Source of the DNA: Bacillota bacterium
GTDB taxonomy: Bacteria; Bacillota; SHA-98; UBA4971
DNA: 64,000 nt
Direction: 5' to 3'
Assembly (NCBI GenBank): GCA_024653485.1
Contig: JANLFY010000004.1
Span: 167,901-231,900, forward strand
In this document: positions 53,713 to 63,468 of the stretch, one piece after another
Position numbering within the stretch: position 1 is the first letter of the stretch
How the letters are laid out: each line of letters begins with the position of its first letter
Made by a program: the position numbers and the translations under genes
The notes under the pieces: model-generated
The model's database searches: none
Told to the model about the DNA's origin: nothing
What the model saw: only the letters and a program-made list of their open reading frames with translations

Positions 53713-55309
53713 TGGGATGCGCGAGATCGACAGGAAGGCCATCGAAGAGGTGGGCATTCCCGGCACGGTGCTCATGGAGAACGCCGGACGGGCGGTGGCC
53801 GATGCGGTCAAGCGGCTTCTCGAGGGCACGCCGGGGCGCCGTGTGTGCATCGTTGCCGGCAAGGGGAACAACGGCGGAGATGGGTTCGTAGCTGCGCGCC
53901 ATCTCGTGAACTCCCAGGTGCGGGTGAAGACCTTCCTTGTCGGAAAGGCCGATGAGGTGGGCGGAGACGCCAAGGTCAACTTGGACGTTCTGAGGCGCAT
54001 GGGAGTCGACGTGGAGGAGATCGGCCCGGACGACGTGCACAGGGTGAGAGTCGCCGCGTCGGTATCGGACGTGGTCGTAGACGCGATATTCGGAACGGGC
54101 TTCAAGGGCGAGCCTGGTGGGTACGTCGCCCAAGTGATCGATGCGATCAACGAGTCCGGGCGGCCGGTGGTGGCGGTGGACGTGCCATCAGGTCTGGACG
54201 CGAGCACCGGCAAGGTGTCCGCCAGCTGCGTCAAGGCAAGATGCACGGTGACCTTCGGACTACCCAAGATCGGGCTCCTTCTCTACCCGGGCGCGTCCTA
54301 TGCAGGAGAGCTCGTGGTGGCGGACATAGGCATCCCTAGGACCTTCCTTGCAGACGAACGGCTCAAACTGAACCTTTCCACGGCCGACGACGTGAGGCGA
54401 TGCCTTCCTGTGCGCGACCCCGATTCTCACAAGGGCAGCTTCGGCAAGGTGCTTGTCGTCGCCGGATCTCAAGGAATGGCGGGAGCGGCCACGCTCACCA
54501 GCCTCGCGGCCCTCAGATCTGGTGCGGGCCTGGTTACGCTGGCGGTCCCAAAGAGCTTGCAGGATATCGTGCACTCGAGGTTCACAGAGGTCATCACCCG
54601 TGCTCTACCCGAGACGGAGTCCGGAAGCGTGTCCCTGCAGGCGCAGGCTCTCCTTGACGGCATTCTGAGAGGAGTCGAGGCGCTCGCCATAGGTCCTGGC
54701 CTTTCGATGCACAGCGAGACCGCCCAACTCGTGCGAAACGTGGTCATGACGACCTCGGTGCCTGCTGTCATAGATGCGGACGGGCTCAACGCCGTGGCTC
54801 AAGACCCGGGGACATTGAGGACGTCCAAGGCTCCCGTCGTACTCACCCCGCATCCTGGGGAAATGGCGAGGCTGACCGGTCTTTCAGTGCACGAGATCAA
54901 GAGAGACCGCCTTGCGGTCGCCATGAAGGCGGCGGCTCAATGGGGCAAGGTGGTGGTCCTGAAGGGAGCGCGGACCGTGATAGCGGATCCTTCGGGAGAA
55001 GCGTACATCAACCCGACCGGCAACTCGGGCATGGCCACGGCAGGAAGCGGTGACGTCCTCACCGGGCTCATCGCTGGTCTTCTCGCACAAGGCATGAGTG
55101 CGCTGGCCGCGGCGGTGCTTGGAACGTACGTGCACGGGTTGGCCGGCGACATCGCGGCTGCGAGGCGCGGCGAGATGGGTATGATCGCTGGAGACATCCT
55201 GGAGTGCGTGCCCGAGGCGCTGGCCAGGCTTGCGGGCTTCAAAGGCCTGGTAGGCGAGAGGGGTGAGGGGGATGTGGGAGGGCCAGCAAGACAGACCTAC
55301 CGTTGCTGA
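53693..55309 (+). CDS. nnr: Bifunctional NAD(P)H-hydrate epimerase/dehydratase
   Basis: This repair enzyme restores damaged NAD(P)H hydrates. The 538-residue product fuses an N-terminal epimerase (YjeF_N: GKGNNGGDGFVAARHL; AVDVPSGLDASTG) to a C-terminal ADP-dependent dehydratase of ribokinase fold (about 240-520: KGSFGKVLVVAGS; TPHPGEMARL; NPTGNSGMATAGSGDVLTG). The TTG at 53693 has GGAGGT seven bases upstream, whereas the GTG at 53684 overlaps that site. In many Bacillota, acpS, nnr and alr are neighbours as here; the end overlaps alr by 38 bases. Confidence 0.94.
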   Translation: MKVVTSDGMREIDRKAIEEVGIPGTVLMENAGRAVADAVKRLLEGTPGRRVCIVAGKGNNGGDGFVAARHLVNSQVRVKTFLVGKADEVGGDAKVNLDVLRRMGVDVEEIGPDDVHRVRVAASVSDVVVDAIFGTGFKGEPGGYVAQVIDAINESGRPVVAVDVPSGLDASTGKVSASCVKARCTVTFGLPKIGLLLYPGASYAGELVVADIGIPRTFLADERLKLNLSTADDVRRCLPVRDPDSHKGSFGKVLVVAGSQGMAGAATLTSLAALRSGAGLVTLAVPKSLQDIVHSRFTEVITRALPETESGSVSLQAQALLDGILRGVEALAIGPGLSMHSETAQLVRNVVMTTSVPAVIDADGLNAVAQDPGTLRTSKAPVVLTPHPGEMARLTGLSVHEIKRDRLAVAMKAAAQWGKVVVLKGARTVIADPSGEAYINPTGNSGMATAGSGDVLTGLIAGLLAQGMSALAAAVLGTYVHGLAGDIAAARRGEMGMIAGDILECVPEALARLAGFKGLVGERGEGDVGGPARQTYRC

Positions 55310-56420
55310 AATAGACTTAGCGAACATCAGTCGCAACATTGGGGCCATCCGGCGGAGAGTCGGCCCTGGGCCGGAGATCATGGCTGTGGTGAAGGCCGAC
55401 GCCTACGGCCACGGAGCCGTTCCGGTGGCGACCACAGCGCTCACGAGCGGAGCTACGTGGCTTGGGGTCGCCCTAGTCGAGGAAGGTGTGGTCCTCCGTA
55501 AGAGCGGAATCATAGCCCCAATTCTCGTCTTCGGGCAGCTCTTTCCGAACCAGGCGCGGCGGGCTCTTCACTACAGCCTTTCCTGCACGGTGAGTACATA
55601 CGAGTTCGCCGAAGCGCTGTCTGTGGCTGCGACGCAGGAAGGCAAGAAAGGGAAATGCCACGTCAAGGTCGACACGGGGATGGGACGCGTCGGTGTTCCT
55701 GCGCGACAAGCCGCGGGGTTCGTCCGCCGCGTGGCGATGCTTCCCAACATCGAAGTCGAAGGGATATACACTCACTTCGCCTGTGCGGATGCAGAAGACA
55801 AGACTTTCGCCCACGAGCAGCTGTCTCGATTCATGGATGTGATAGAGGCGCTGCACTCCGCGGGGGTGCAGATCCAGTTTCGCCACGCTGCGAACAGCGC
55901 GGCTTGCGTGGACATTCCCGAAGCCTGGCTCGACATGGTCAGGCCGGGGATTCTGATGTACGGCCTCTCGCCGTTCAGCACGGAGAGGTTTCAAAAGGTA
56001 AAGAGGGACCTTGACATCCGTCCGGCCTTGTGTCTCAAGACACGAGTGAGCTTTCTGAAGAGGGTGAGTGCAGGCACCCCCGTGAGCTACGGGTCGACCT
56101 ATGTTACCAAGAAAGACACGGTGATTGCCACGCTCCCTGTGGGCTATGCCGACGGCTATGCGCGGGGCTTGTCCAACCGCGGCGAGGTGCTGATACGGGG
56201 GAGAAGGCTTCCAGTAGTCGGACGCGTGTGCATGGATCAGTGCATGGTGGACGTGGGGAGCCTAGAGGTGGAGGTGGGCGACGAGGTGGTCCTCATAGGG
56301 AGGCAGGGGGACCAGGAGATCTCGGTTGAAGAGGTTGCGGACAAACTGGGGACCATCAGCTACGAAGTCGTGTGTGGCATAGGCAAGCGCGTGCCGCGGA
56401 TATACTCATCGCAAGCATAG
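55272..56420 (+). CDS. alr: Alanine racemase
   Basis: Alr is a PLP enzyme making D-alanine for peptidoglycan. The 382-residue product carries the PLP-lysine motif AVVKADAYGHGAV near the N-terminus, the TGMGRVG barrel motif, HAANSAA, and the C-terminal domain with the catalytic Tyr in VSYGSTYV and GYADGYARGL. The ATG at 55272 has GAGAGGGG about eight bases upstream; the GTG at 55263 is an alternative. It overlaps nnr by 38 bases, suggesting coupled expression. Confidence 0.95.
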   Translation: MWEGQQDRPTVAEIDLANISRNIGAIRRRVGPGPEIMAVVKADAYGHGAVPVATTALTSGATWLGVALVEEGVVLRKSGIIAPILVFGQLFPNQARRALHYSLSCTVSTYEFAEALSVAATQEGKKGKCHVKVDTGMGRVGVPARQAAGFVRRVAMLPNIEVEGIYTHFACADAEDKTFAHEQLSRFMDVIEALHSAGVQIQFRHAANSAACVDIPEAWLDMVRPGILMYGLSPFSTERFQKVKRDLDIRPALCLKTRVSFLKRVSAGTPVSYGSTYVTKKDTVIATLPVGYADGYARGLSNRGEVLIRGRRLPVVGRVCMDQCMVDVGSLEVEVGDEVVLIGRQGDQEISVEEVADKLGTISYEVVCGIGKRVPRIYSSQA

Positions 56421-56468
56421 TGCACAGGTCCAGCTGGAAGACAGCTGCCGGGAAAGAGGTGTCGCGGG

Positions 56469-57863
56469 TTGGCCGAGTTCGATGTGGTGGTGATAGGGGG
56501 AGGCCCCGGCGGGTACGTTGCGGCCATTAGAGCAGCGCAGCTCGGGCGCTCAGTGTGCCTCGTGGAGAAGGAGAACCTTGGCGGGACCTGCCTGAACCGG
56601 GGTTGCATCCCGACAAAGGCGCTCGTGGCGAGCACACAGGCTCTCGATATGGCGAGGCGCCTTGCCGATTACGGTGTGGAGGCAGGCGCCGCTGGGGAGG
56701 TGCGGGCGAGCTTCGACAAGATGGTGGCGCGCAAGAACCAGGTCGTGGCGAGGCTTCGCGCCGGAATAGGCTTCCTTCTGAAGAAGAACAAGGTCAGCGT
56801 CATCGCGGGCACCGGCAGGATGACCGGCCCGGGCCGCGTTCAAGTGGAGACGGACGACGCGCAAGGGCAGGTGGAGGTGAGGGCGCGCGACACGATCATC
56901 GCGACAGGCTCTAGACCGGTGATATTCCCGTCGTTCGGGCACGACGGCCACACCATAGTCACGAGCGACGAAGCCCTCGACTTTCAGGACGTGCCCGAGA
57001 GCCTGCTCATCGTTGGCGGGGGTGTGATAGGGTGCGAGTTCGCCTTCATCTTCTCGAGCCTGGGAAGCAAGGTCACAGTTGTAGACATAATGCCGTCCGT
57101 GCTGCCCATGGAAGACCCAGATGCGGCAGCCGCCGTGGCAGCTTCCTTGAAGAAGCGAGGGGTAGCGGTACGGACAGGCGTGAAGATTGAGAGGATGGCT
57201 GTGGAGAGAGGCGAAGCCGTGGCCAGCCTCGACTCTGGTGAGCAGCTCACGGCGTCGAGAGCTTTGCTCTCGATCGGAAGGAGACCGAACTCGGAAGGGC
57301 TCGGCCTGGAGAATGCCGGCGTTCAGGTGGGGAAGAAGGGAGAGATCGTGGTGGACGACGGCATGTCGACGAACGTGCCGGGCATATACGCCATCGGAGA
57401 CGTGGTCGGAAAGGTCATGCTGGCGCATGCGGCCTCGGCGCAGGGGATCGTGGCGGCTCACAACATAGCCGGCGGGAAGAGGCGCATGTCGTACGACGCC
57501 GTGCCGAGCGCCATTTTCACCTCGCCCGAGGTGGCGAGCGTGGGGCTGAACGAGCGACAGGCGAGGGAAAAGGGCTTCGACGTCAAGGTCGGAAAGTTTC
57601 CGTTCTCAGCGAGCGGCAAAGCCCTTGCCATGGGCGAAGCGGAAGGGTTCGTGAAGATTGTGGCGGACGGAGGCACTGACAAGCTCCTCGGGGTTCACAT
57701 CGTGGGTCCGCACGCCACGGAGCTGATTGCGGAGCCTGCGGCGGCGGTGAGGATGGGAGTGACCGTAGAGGAGTTCTCACGGTCGATACACGCACACCCA
57801 ACGCTTGCGGAGGCGATAGGTGAAGCCGCCGAGGCGGTCCACAGGATGGCGATCCATGTGTGA
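56469..57863 (+). CDS. lpdA: Dihydrolipoyl dehydrogenase
   Basis: This FAD disulfide oxidoreductase reoxidises dihydrolipoamide in 2-oxoacid dehydrogenase or glycine-cleavage complexes. The 464-residue product has the FAD-binding GGGPGGYVAAIRAAQ, the redox disulfide GGTCLNRGCIPTK, the NAD-binding GGGVIGCEFAF, the second FAD motif GIYAIGDVVG, and the C-terminal His-Glu pair HAHPTLAEAI. The TTG start has AGAGGTG seven bases upstream. No partner E1/E2 or gcv genes are in the window, so its complex is unknown. Confidence 0.93.
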   Translation: MAEFDVVVIGGGPGGYVAAIRAAQLGRSVCLVEKENLGGTCLNRGCIPTKALVASTQALDMARRLADYGVEAGAAGEVRASFDKMVARKNQVVARLRAGIGFLLKKNKVSVIAGTGRMTGPGRVQVETDDAQGQVEVRARDTIIATGSRPVIFPSFGHDGHTIVTSDEALDFQDVPESLLIVGGGVIGCEFAFIFSSLGSKVTVVDIMPSVLPMEDPDAAAAVAASLKKRGVAVRTGVKIERMAVERGEAVASLDSGEQLTASRALLSIGRRPNSEGLGLENAGVQVGKKGEIVVDDGMSTNVPGIYAIGDVVGKVMLAHAASAQGIVAAHNIAGGKRRMSYDAVPSAIFTSPEVASVGLNERQAREKGFDVKVGKFPFSASGKALAMGEAEGFVKIVADGGTDKLLGVHIVGPHATELIAEPAAAVRMGVTVEEFSRSIHAHPTLAEAIGEAAEAVHRMAIHV

Positions 57864-57866
57864 TGT

Positions 57867-57885
57867 AACGTGGCATAATGCCATG
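57867..57885. repeat. Short palindrome after lpdA
   Basis: ACGTGGCAT, A, ATGCCATGT is a 19-base dyad with a single mismatch, lying a few bases after the lpdA stop. It is symmetrical like an operator and has no T-run. Confidence 0.4.
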
Positions 57886-58189
57886 TGTGTAACCCCATGA
57901 CAGAACCTCATCATCCCCTTTCACGGAGGCCGACCGGGAAGACTGCGATGAGGAACAGGTAGACTTCCCAATCAACAGAACACGGTTCGCAAAGTTCTCT
58001 AGTACACGGCGGACGCCAGAGGAGCCTGCGGGGCAGGCGCCTCCGTGGTCGGCTTCTCTGTCCACGAGCATATCTACGTCGATAATCTGTGCCCAACGGA
58101 AATAGCCTTCCTGGCCGAAGGATAGCGGGGTGCGGCACGTGACTGCCCTGAGTTCCCTGTCACAGTCCGGCGCGGTCGACCGCGCCTGC

Positions 58190-58290
58190 GCGGCAGGGCA
58201 CTCTTCTTTCGCAACGGTGTGCGGGTGGGCTACCTTCCTCAGGACGCAAGCTGTTCCCCTGAGGCGACGGTCGGAACCGAACTGACCGAG
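58190..58290 (+). pseudogene. Possible relic of an ABC-F type ATPase
   Basis: In the frame of 58219, ALFFRNGVRVGYLPQDA followed by TVGTELTEGM resembles the segment of ABC-F proteins in which 'GVRVGYLPQ(E/D)' follows the first Walker A region. No Walker or signature motif is found on either side, so at most about 30 codons survive. Chance resemblance cannot be excluded. Confidence 0.35.
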
Positions 58291-58874
58291 GGCATGCTCC
58301 GTACGTTTCCCGCTTCAGCCCAAGCCTGGATGGCTCACCGGCGCAGCGCCACCGATGCCTCACGTTCAAAGGGGCTCGCGTTGCCGACAATTGTGGCGGT
58401 GCGCGGCGCTGCCAGGAGGAGTTCTTTGAGCGATGTAGAAAGTACCGCCGGAACAGGGGGAAGGCTTCTCAGCGAGGGAGGACTTCCTCATCGAGGAAAT
58501 GTGAGGAAAGACGAGGCTCGAGCGGGGAAGAGCGCCGCTCGGAGCACGGCTGAAGAGTCTGCGGCGGCTCACTTAGTTCACAGCATAAATGAAGCTGTCC
58601 TCGCATTGCTGGGTTTGGTCAGGCTGGGCGTGCGTGACCTCGACGTGAGCGGCGACGCCGCGGTGGCGGCGTGCGATCTGGGACGTCCCCGCGAGCCATG
58701 CCGAGACAAGGAAGGAGGTGGTGTCGGCCGCGGGCGACGCCGCGGTCGGACCTTGGCGGAGTGAGCCCAGTGGCTCCAATGATCCGCGAGATTCGTTGGC
58801 TTCGATTGTGGTGAAGTCGCTAGAGTGTGGAGGGAGACTTGCTCCCGGATATCATTAGATCAGGAGGGATAGAG

Positions 58875-60137
58875 ATGAGGACTTCGAAGTGGCTGGCTGT
58901 CCTGGTAGTCTGCGTAACCCTGCTCGCTTGCCTGGGCACCGCGGCGACCTCAGCTCCTCTCAGCGGCAGCCTCGAGATCTTTTCCTGGTGGGCTGGAGAT
59001 GAGGGCCCCGCGTTGGAGGCGCTCATCAAGCTTTACGAGAGGCAGTATCCTGGCGTTCAGGTCATCAACTCCACAGTCACGGGCGGAGCCGGAGTGAACG
59101 CGAAGGCCGTGCTCAAGACCCGCATGTTGGGCGGAGAGCCGCCGGACACCTTCCAGGTGCACGCGGGCCAGGAACTCATCGGCACGTGGGTCGTGGCCGG
59201 GCGTATGGAGGACCTGAGCGGGCTCTATGCAAGCGAAGGCTGGAAGACCGCATTCCCTGAGGGACTGCTGAAGCTGCTCAGCACCGACAAGGGTATATGG
59301 TCTGTGCCTGTCAACATTCATAGGTCCAACGTGCTCTGGTACGTGCCGGGTAACCTCCAGAAGTGGGGCGTCAACGTGCCGACCACTTGGGATGACTTCC
59401 TCGCCATCGCGCCGACCCTCAAGGCAAAGGGCATAGTGCCTCTCTCTTTGGGCGAGAACTGGACTGTCACCCATCTCTGGGAGAGCGTCGCCCTCGCCTG
59501 CCTGGGCAAGGACAAATGGGAGGCGTTGTGGCAGGGTAAGCTTTCGTGGAAGAGCCCCGACGTCGTGAACGTTTGGAGAGTCTTCGGGAAGGTGCTCGAG
59601 TTCACGAACCAGGACGCTCCGTCCCTGTCTTGGCAGCAGGCCACCGACATGGTGGTGAAGGGACAGGCCGCGTTCAACGTCATGGGCGACTGGGCGGCGG
59701 GGTACATGTTCACCACCCTCAAACTTCAGCCCGGAAAGGATTTCGGTTGGGCGCCTGCACCAGGCACGGCGGGTGTGTTCATGATGCTTTCCGATTCCTT
59801 CGGGCTGCCGGTGGGAGCGCCGCATCGTGAGAACACCTTGGCGTGGCTCAAGATGCTCGGCAGCAAGGAGGCCCAAGACACGTTCAACCCGCTCAAGGGG
59901 TCCATAAGTGCTCGAGTGGACAGCGACTTGTCCAAGTACAACGCCTACCTCCAGAGCGCAGCGAAAGACTGGAGGACAAACGCCATCGCGGGCAGCCTCG
60001 CACACGGCGTGGTGGCCAACGAGCGGTTCATGAATGACTTCGCGACGGTCATGGAGATCTTCCTGAGCAGCCGCAACCCGGAGGCGGCGGCGAACGCTGC
60101 TCAGGCTGTAGCCATCCAGGCCGGCATAGCTCGTTAG
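58875..60137 (+). CDS. Sugar ABC transporter substrate-binding protein (glucose/mannose type)
   Basis: The 420-residue product has a signal peptide with a possible lipobox (TLLAC near residue 21; cleavage at ATSA is an alternative), then a family 1 solute-binding protein ([18 protein letters not shown]). [17 protein letters not shown] and [13 protein letters not shown] closely resemble the Thermus-type glucose/mannose-binding protein, so hexose uptake is likely. The ATG has CAGGAGGG upstream and is preferred to the frame start at 58827. Two permease genes follow on the same strand. Confidence 0.9.
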   Translation: MRTSKWLAVLVVCVTLLACLGTAATSAPLSGSLEIFSWWAGDEGPALEALIKLYERQYPGVQVINSTVTGGAGVNAKAVLKTRMLGGEPPDTFQVHAGQELIGTWVVAGRMEDLSGLYASEGWKTAFPEGLLKLLSTDKGIWSVPVNIHRSNVLWYVPGNLQKWGVNVPTTWDDFLAIAPTLKAKGIVPLSLGENWTVTHLWESVALACLGKDKWEALWQGKLSWKSPDVVNVWRVFGKVLEFTNQDAPSLSWQQATDMVVKGQAAFNVMGDWAAGYMFTTLKLQPGKDFGWAPAPGTAGVFMMLSDSFGLPVGAPHRENTLAWLKMLGSKEAQDTFNPLKGSISARVDSDLSKYNAYLQSAAKDWRTNAIAGSLAHGVVANERFMNDFATVMEIFLSSRNPEAAANAAQAVAIQAGIAR

Positions 60138-60242
60138 GGGACCGGGCGACAGAGGGCCTGCCGCGAGGCGTCTTAGGTACGCCGAAAAGCACCTTCCGAG
60201 CGTCGTGGGGGCGGCGGCGGGCCCTCGACCAAGGCCCCGGGG

Positions 60243-60258
60243 ACGCCGAGCTCGGCGT
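60243..60258 (+). repeat. Palindrome between the binding-protein and permease genes
   Basis: ACGCCGAG and CTCGGCGT form a perfect 16-base palindrome, extended by GGG/TTCC pairing with one G-T wobble in RNA. In sugar transporter operons a hairpin at this place often protects the binding-protein mRNA, so that more binding protein than permease is made; that role is inferred. Confidence 0.5.
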
Positions 60259-60329
60259 TCCGACTACACTACGCGTTGAGACGTTGAGGCACACGCTCCC
60301 GGTCCGGGATCGAAAGGGGTGAGTGGCAG

Positions 60330-61442
60330 GTGCGGTCCAGGCGCGACCACGTCATGGCCCTGATTGTCGTTTTGCCTTCCCTTATCCTGCTCGCAGTGTT
60401 CGTATATGGCTTCATCGCTCAGACCGTGTACATCTCGCTTACCGACTGGGGACAGGGGGCCGCCCTGGCACTCAAACCCGATACTCGCTTCGTCGGTGCT
60501 TACAACTACCGGGAGATGTTCACCGGGTTTCTCAATGTGCGGTTTCGACAGGACCTCGTGAACATGGTCTTTTTCACTGTCCTCTTCGTCGCCGCATCGC
60601 TCGGATTAGGCCTCATGCTGGCGACCATCCTCGACCAGCGTATCCGAGGCGAGGCGTTCTTCCGCACGGTCTTCCTGTTTCCGATGTCGCTTTCGTTCAT
60701 CGTCACAGGCACGATCTGGCGATGGCTTCTTCAACCCCGTGGCGGCGTGAACGTGCTCCCTTCGTACGTGGGCTTGCCGCCCGCAAGTTTCCTGTGGCTC
60801 AGCAGCCGCGATCAAGCCCTCCGTTTTAACTGGCAGGCCCTGCCGATTTTCGCGGTGGCGGTCGCGGCGGCGGCGTTCATCACCTGGGCAGCGTGGTTGG
60901 CGGCCAGACGGCGCCTCCGTGCGGCCGCCTTGGCGGGCTTACCAGGCGTTGTGCTGATGGCATGGTCGGCTGCGGGGGGATTGGCGCGCCTCGAGATCCT
61001 CCCGTTCGAGGAGCCTCACGGCTTCAACCTCGCCCTCATCGGGGTGGTCATAGCCGCGACGTGGCAGATGTCGGGGTACACTATGGCGCTGTACCTCGCC
61101 GGACTTCGCACGATCCCGGACGAGCTGCGCGAGGCGGCGCGCGTGGACGGCGCGAGTCCCCTTCAGGTATACAGGTACGTGGAGCTCCCGCTCTTGACTC
61201 CGATCACGTGGAGCGCCGTAATAGTCCTCGGGCACATCGCGCTGAAGATCTTCGATCTCGTCTTTGCGATGGCGGGACCGGACAACGCTCCCACGAGCGT
61301 CCCAGCGATTCTCATGTTCCTGACGACGTTTCGCGGGAATGAGCTCGCGAAGGGAGCCTCCATCGCTGTCGTCTTGCTTGTCATGGTGTCGTTCTTGATA
61401 ATCCCGTATCTCGTCGCGACCTTCCGGGGAAGGAGGGCTTGA
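60330..61442 (+). CDS. Sugar ABC transporter permease 1
   Basis: The 370-residue permease has six or more membrane segments and the EAA loop [20 protein letters not shown], through which it contacts the ATPase. Between the second and later helices it carries an insert of roughly 70 residues with an extra hydrophobic segment and an Arg-rich turn ([13 protein letters not shown]), as in Thermus-type glucose permeases. The GTG start follows GAAAGGGG. The second permease begins eight bases after its stop. Confidence 0.9.
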   Translation: MRSRRDHVMALIVVLPSLILLAVFVYGFIAQTVYISLTDWGQGAALALKPDTRFVGAYNYREMFTGFLNVRFRQDLVNMVFFTVLFVAASLGLGLMLATILDQRIRGEAFFRTVFLFPMSLSFIVTGTIWRWLLQPRGGVNVLPSYVGLPPASFLWLSSRDQALRFNWQALPIFAVAVAAAAFITWAAWLAARRRLRAAALAGLPGVVLMAWSAAGGLARLEILPFEEPHGFNLALIGVVIAATWQMSGYTMALYLAGLRTIPDELREAARVDGASPLQVYRYVELPLLTPITWSAVIVLGHIALKIFDLVFAMAGPDNAPTSVPAILMFLTTFRGNELAKGASIAVVLLVMVSFLIIPYLVATFRGRRA

Positions 61443-61449
61443 GCGGGCC

Positions 61450-62277
61450 ATGTATCAGCACGGTGCGGGCAGGACAGGGTGGGTCATGCAGGCTCTTGTC
61501 ATCCTTCTTGCAGTGGTGTACCTAATCCCGGTTTACCTTACGATCATCACGAGTCTGAAGGCACCGGCCGACATAAACCTGATGACGGCGTGGGTGCCCC
61601 CGGCGCGTCCATATTGGGCTAGTTACACGACGGCTCTCGCGAAGTTCGCCCCCTCGCTCAAGAACAGTGTCTTGCTTGCCGTGAGCGCTACCCTCCTCTC
61701 GGCCGCGCTCGGCTCCGTCAACGGATACGTGCTGTGCAAGTGGAGATTCCCCGGCGCCCGCTTTGTGTTGCCGCTCGTGGTTTTCGGCATGTTCATACCA
61801 TACCAAAGCATCCTGGTTCCCTTGTTCCAGTTCATGCGCGGGATAGGCCTGTACGGAGGCCTTCCCGGTCTGGTGCTCGTCCACGTAGTCTACGGCTTGC
61901 CCATCACTACGCTTCTCTTCCGCAGTTTCTACGAGGAGATCCCCGACGAGCTCCTTGGAGCCGCTTTCATCGATGGCGCGGACTTCTTCCGCATATACCG
62001 GTGGCTGATCCTCCCGCTCTCCGGTCCGCCGTTCCTGGTGGTCGCCATCTGGCAGTTCACGCAGATTTGGAACGAGTTCCTCTTCGCAGTGACGTTGGCT
62101 AGGCCGGCGTCCCAGCCGATCACCGTGGCTCTGGCGAACCTGGCGGGCGGGCAGGCTGTGTCGTGGAACCTGCCCATGGCGGGGTCGGTGCTCGCGGCCC
62201 TGCCTACGGTAGTGGTGTACGTGCTCCTCGGCCGCTATTTCATCAGGGGACTGCTCGCAGGCGCGCTCAAGGGATGA
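61450..62277 (+). CDS. Sugar ABC transporter permease 2
   Basis: The 275-residue permease has six membrane segments in the MalG-type pattern: an N-terminal helix, [25 protein letters not shown], and an EAA-like loop [19 protein letters not shown]. It pairs with the preceding permease to form the membrane channel. GGAAGGAGG lies before the ATG. No MsmX/MalK-type ATPase gene is present, as is usual when a shared ATPase serves several sugar transporters. Confidence 0.92.
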   Translation: MYQHGAGRTGWVMQALVILLAVVYLIPVYLTIITSLKAPADINLMTAWVPPARPYWASYTTALAKFAPSLKNSVLLAVSATLLSAALGSVNGYVLCKWRFPGARFVLPLVVFGMFIPYQSILVPLFQFMRGIGLYGGLPGLVLVHVVYGLPITTLLFRSFYEEIPDELLGAAFIDGADFFRIYRWLILPLSGPPFLVVAIWQFTQIWNEFLFAVTLARPASQPITVALANLAGGQAVSWNLPMAGSVLAALPTVVVYVLLGRYFIRGLLAGALKG

Positions 62278-62387
62278 ACGCGTGGCGCCACGCGAACGTG
62301 AGGCGCTGTCCCTGGGCAGCGGGATTGCCCGGCCCTTGGCGGGTGGGCGGTCGGGAGAGCGGGTGCTTGGAGGGAAGTGCCGTGCTC

Positions 62388-62416
62388 TTGACGCCGCAGG
62401 GGTTCTGTGATATCCT
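62388..62416 (+). promoter_or_regulatory. Promoter for tRNA-His
   Basis: TTGACG, a 17-base spacer and TATCCT, ending about 115 bases before the tRNA. Nothing else is seen between the permease stop and the tRNA. Confidence 0.6.
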
Positions 62417-62529
62417 CTGAGTGGCCCTCGCGGGAGAACGAACACCGGTATCAACAACTCTGGTCGTCGCCGCGAGTCATCATTGCAACGGCCTGACGGG
62501 TGCGTGCCGGAGCTGAACAGGAATATTGT

Positions 62530-62606
62530 GGTGGATGTAGCTCAATGGTGAGAGCGCTGGACTGTGGCTCCAGAGGCTGTGGGTTCGAATCCCATCATCC
62601 ACCCCA
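62530..62606 (+). tRNA. tRNA-His (anticodon GTG)
   Basis: A full cloverleaf: acceptor arms GTGGATG and CATCCAC, D-arm GCTC/GAGC, anticodon stem CTGGA/TCCAG with loop CTGTGGC (anticodon GTG), and T-arm with GGTTCGAATC. The extra G at position -1 (62530) faces C73, the identity element for histidyl-tRNA synthetase. The 3' CCA is encoded (62604-62606). Confidence 0.96.
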
Positions 62607-62655
62607 TTTCATTGTTACATAGCCTATACGCTGGGAAGGCGAACGAAGACGAACG

Positions 62656-62693
62656 CGGGCACCGGTTGGTTTGGTCCAATCGCTGCCCGTTTT
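62656..62693 (+). terminator. Terminator after tRNA-His
   Basis: CGGGCA/TGCCCG and TTGG/CCAA pair in a bulged stem (one mismatch and one G-T pair) ending in TTTT. It lies 50 bases after the tRNA. Confidence 0.7.
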
Positions 62694-62784
62694 GTCTTCC
62701 ACTCCGTTTCACGCGCTGACCTCGGTGAGCGGGACCAACACCGCGAGGCACGGCGAGAGGACAAGGACACGGCACCCGCCCGGA

Positions 62785-63040
62785 TACGAATTCCCCGGGC
62801 GCCAAGAGGTCAAGGACGCGATAGCGTACTTGCGATTCCTCCGCAACCCCGCTGACGGTCGCAGCTTCCGACGCATCCTGCAGCGCCCACCGTGCAGTAT
62901 CGGTAACCGCGCCACTTCCCGGGTCCCCGCCGCCGAAGGGATCGGTATTGGGCTTGTCGACACGGTCTCTCCGTCCGCTCTGAAGACGGCGGACCCCTTC
63001 GGCAAGTTCCTCCGCGCGCTCGGACAAGGCGCTATAACGG
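62785..63040 (+). pseudogene. Relic of a UvrD/PcrA-type helicase
   Basis: In one frame the translation reads GRQEVKDAIAYLRFLRNP, then SFRRILQRPPCSIG, and then an alanine-containing helix with GIGIGLVDTVS. This follows the UvrD/PcrA pattern 'RKEIKDilAYLRli.NP.D..sf.RIiN.P.RGIG..t' in order and spacing. A weaker LKTADPFGKFLRAL may correspond to the next helix. Nothing else of the ~700-residue helicase (Walker A, motifs II-VI) is present around it, and no ribosome site serves the frame. It is a fragment left directly downstream of the tRNA. Confidence 0.6.
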
Positions 63041-63324
63041 TGTTCGACACTGAGATGATCGGGCATAAGCCGGACAGAGGGATAGACCTCAACCCGAGTC
63101 GTTGCTTCGACTGCCTTCGCCACATCCCTGACTCGTGGCTAGAGGACGGTTGAACGGAGCTCTTGAGGTAGCTCCGTGGGCCTCCCCTTGCTAGGCACGC
63201 CGGCACATCTCACGCCGTGCCCTCTGCATGCCACATCCACCGGACTCCCCGTGACACGTCATTGGGGCACCCATGAACAGCTGCCACGAGGCAGCTTGCA
63301 TGAACCCGTGTTCGGGAATCCTAG

Positions 63325-63468
63325 CTAGCCCGCGAAGCGGACGATCAAAGCCACGAGGACGGCAGTGGCGAGAACGCTGATGCAGCTCACGAGCCAGGAG
63401 TCGATGCGGCCCGGGTTTATCTGGCGCTCCCGACGCCACCAACGCCTTGTCCTTCGGACGACTTCCAT
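63325..63468 (-). CDS. 47-residue single-helix membrane protein ORF
   Basis: On the minus strand an ATG with AGGTGAG about five bases upstream opens 47 codons ending in TAG. The N-terminal half is strongly basic (seven Arg in the first 15 residues, with a Trp pair) and the second half is one hydrophobic helix (LVSCISVLATAVLVALIVRF). This inside-positive layout with a good ribosome site is typical of small membrane proteins. No homologue is recognised and no promoter is clear. Confidence 0.45.
   Translation of the reverse strand: MEVVRRTRRWWRRERQINPGRIDSWLVSCISVLATAVLVALIVRFAG

Larger units (their letters stand above)
57864..58874. other. About 1 kb with no intact gene
   Basis: No reading frame here has a good ribosome site plus recognisable protein. 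It holds a short dyad at its left end, a possible ABC-F relic near 58190-58290, and immediately before the sugar-binding gene a small hairpin (GGGAG and CTCCC near 58833-58846). An open 181-codon frame from 58219 loses all protein-like character after the first ~35 codons. The stretch looks like an eroded gene region. Confidence 0.5.
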
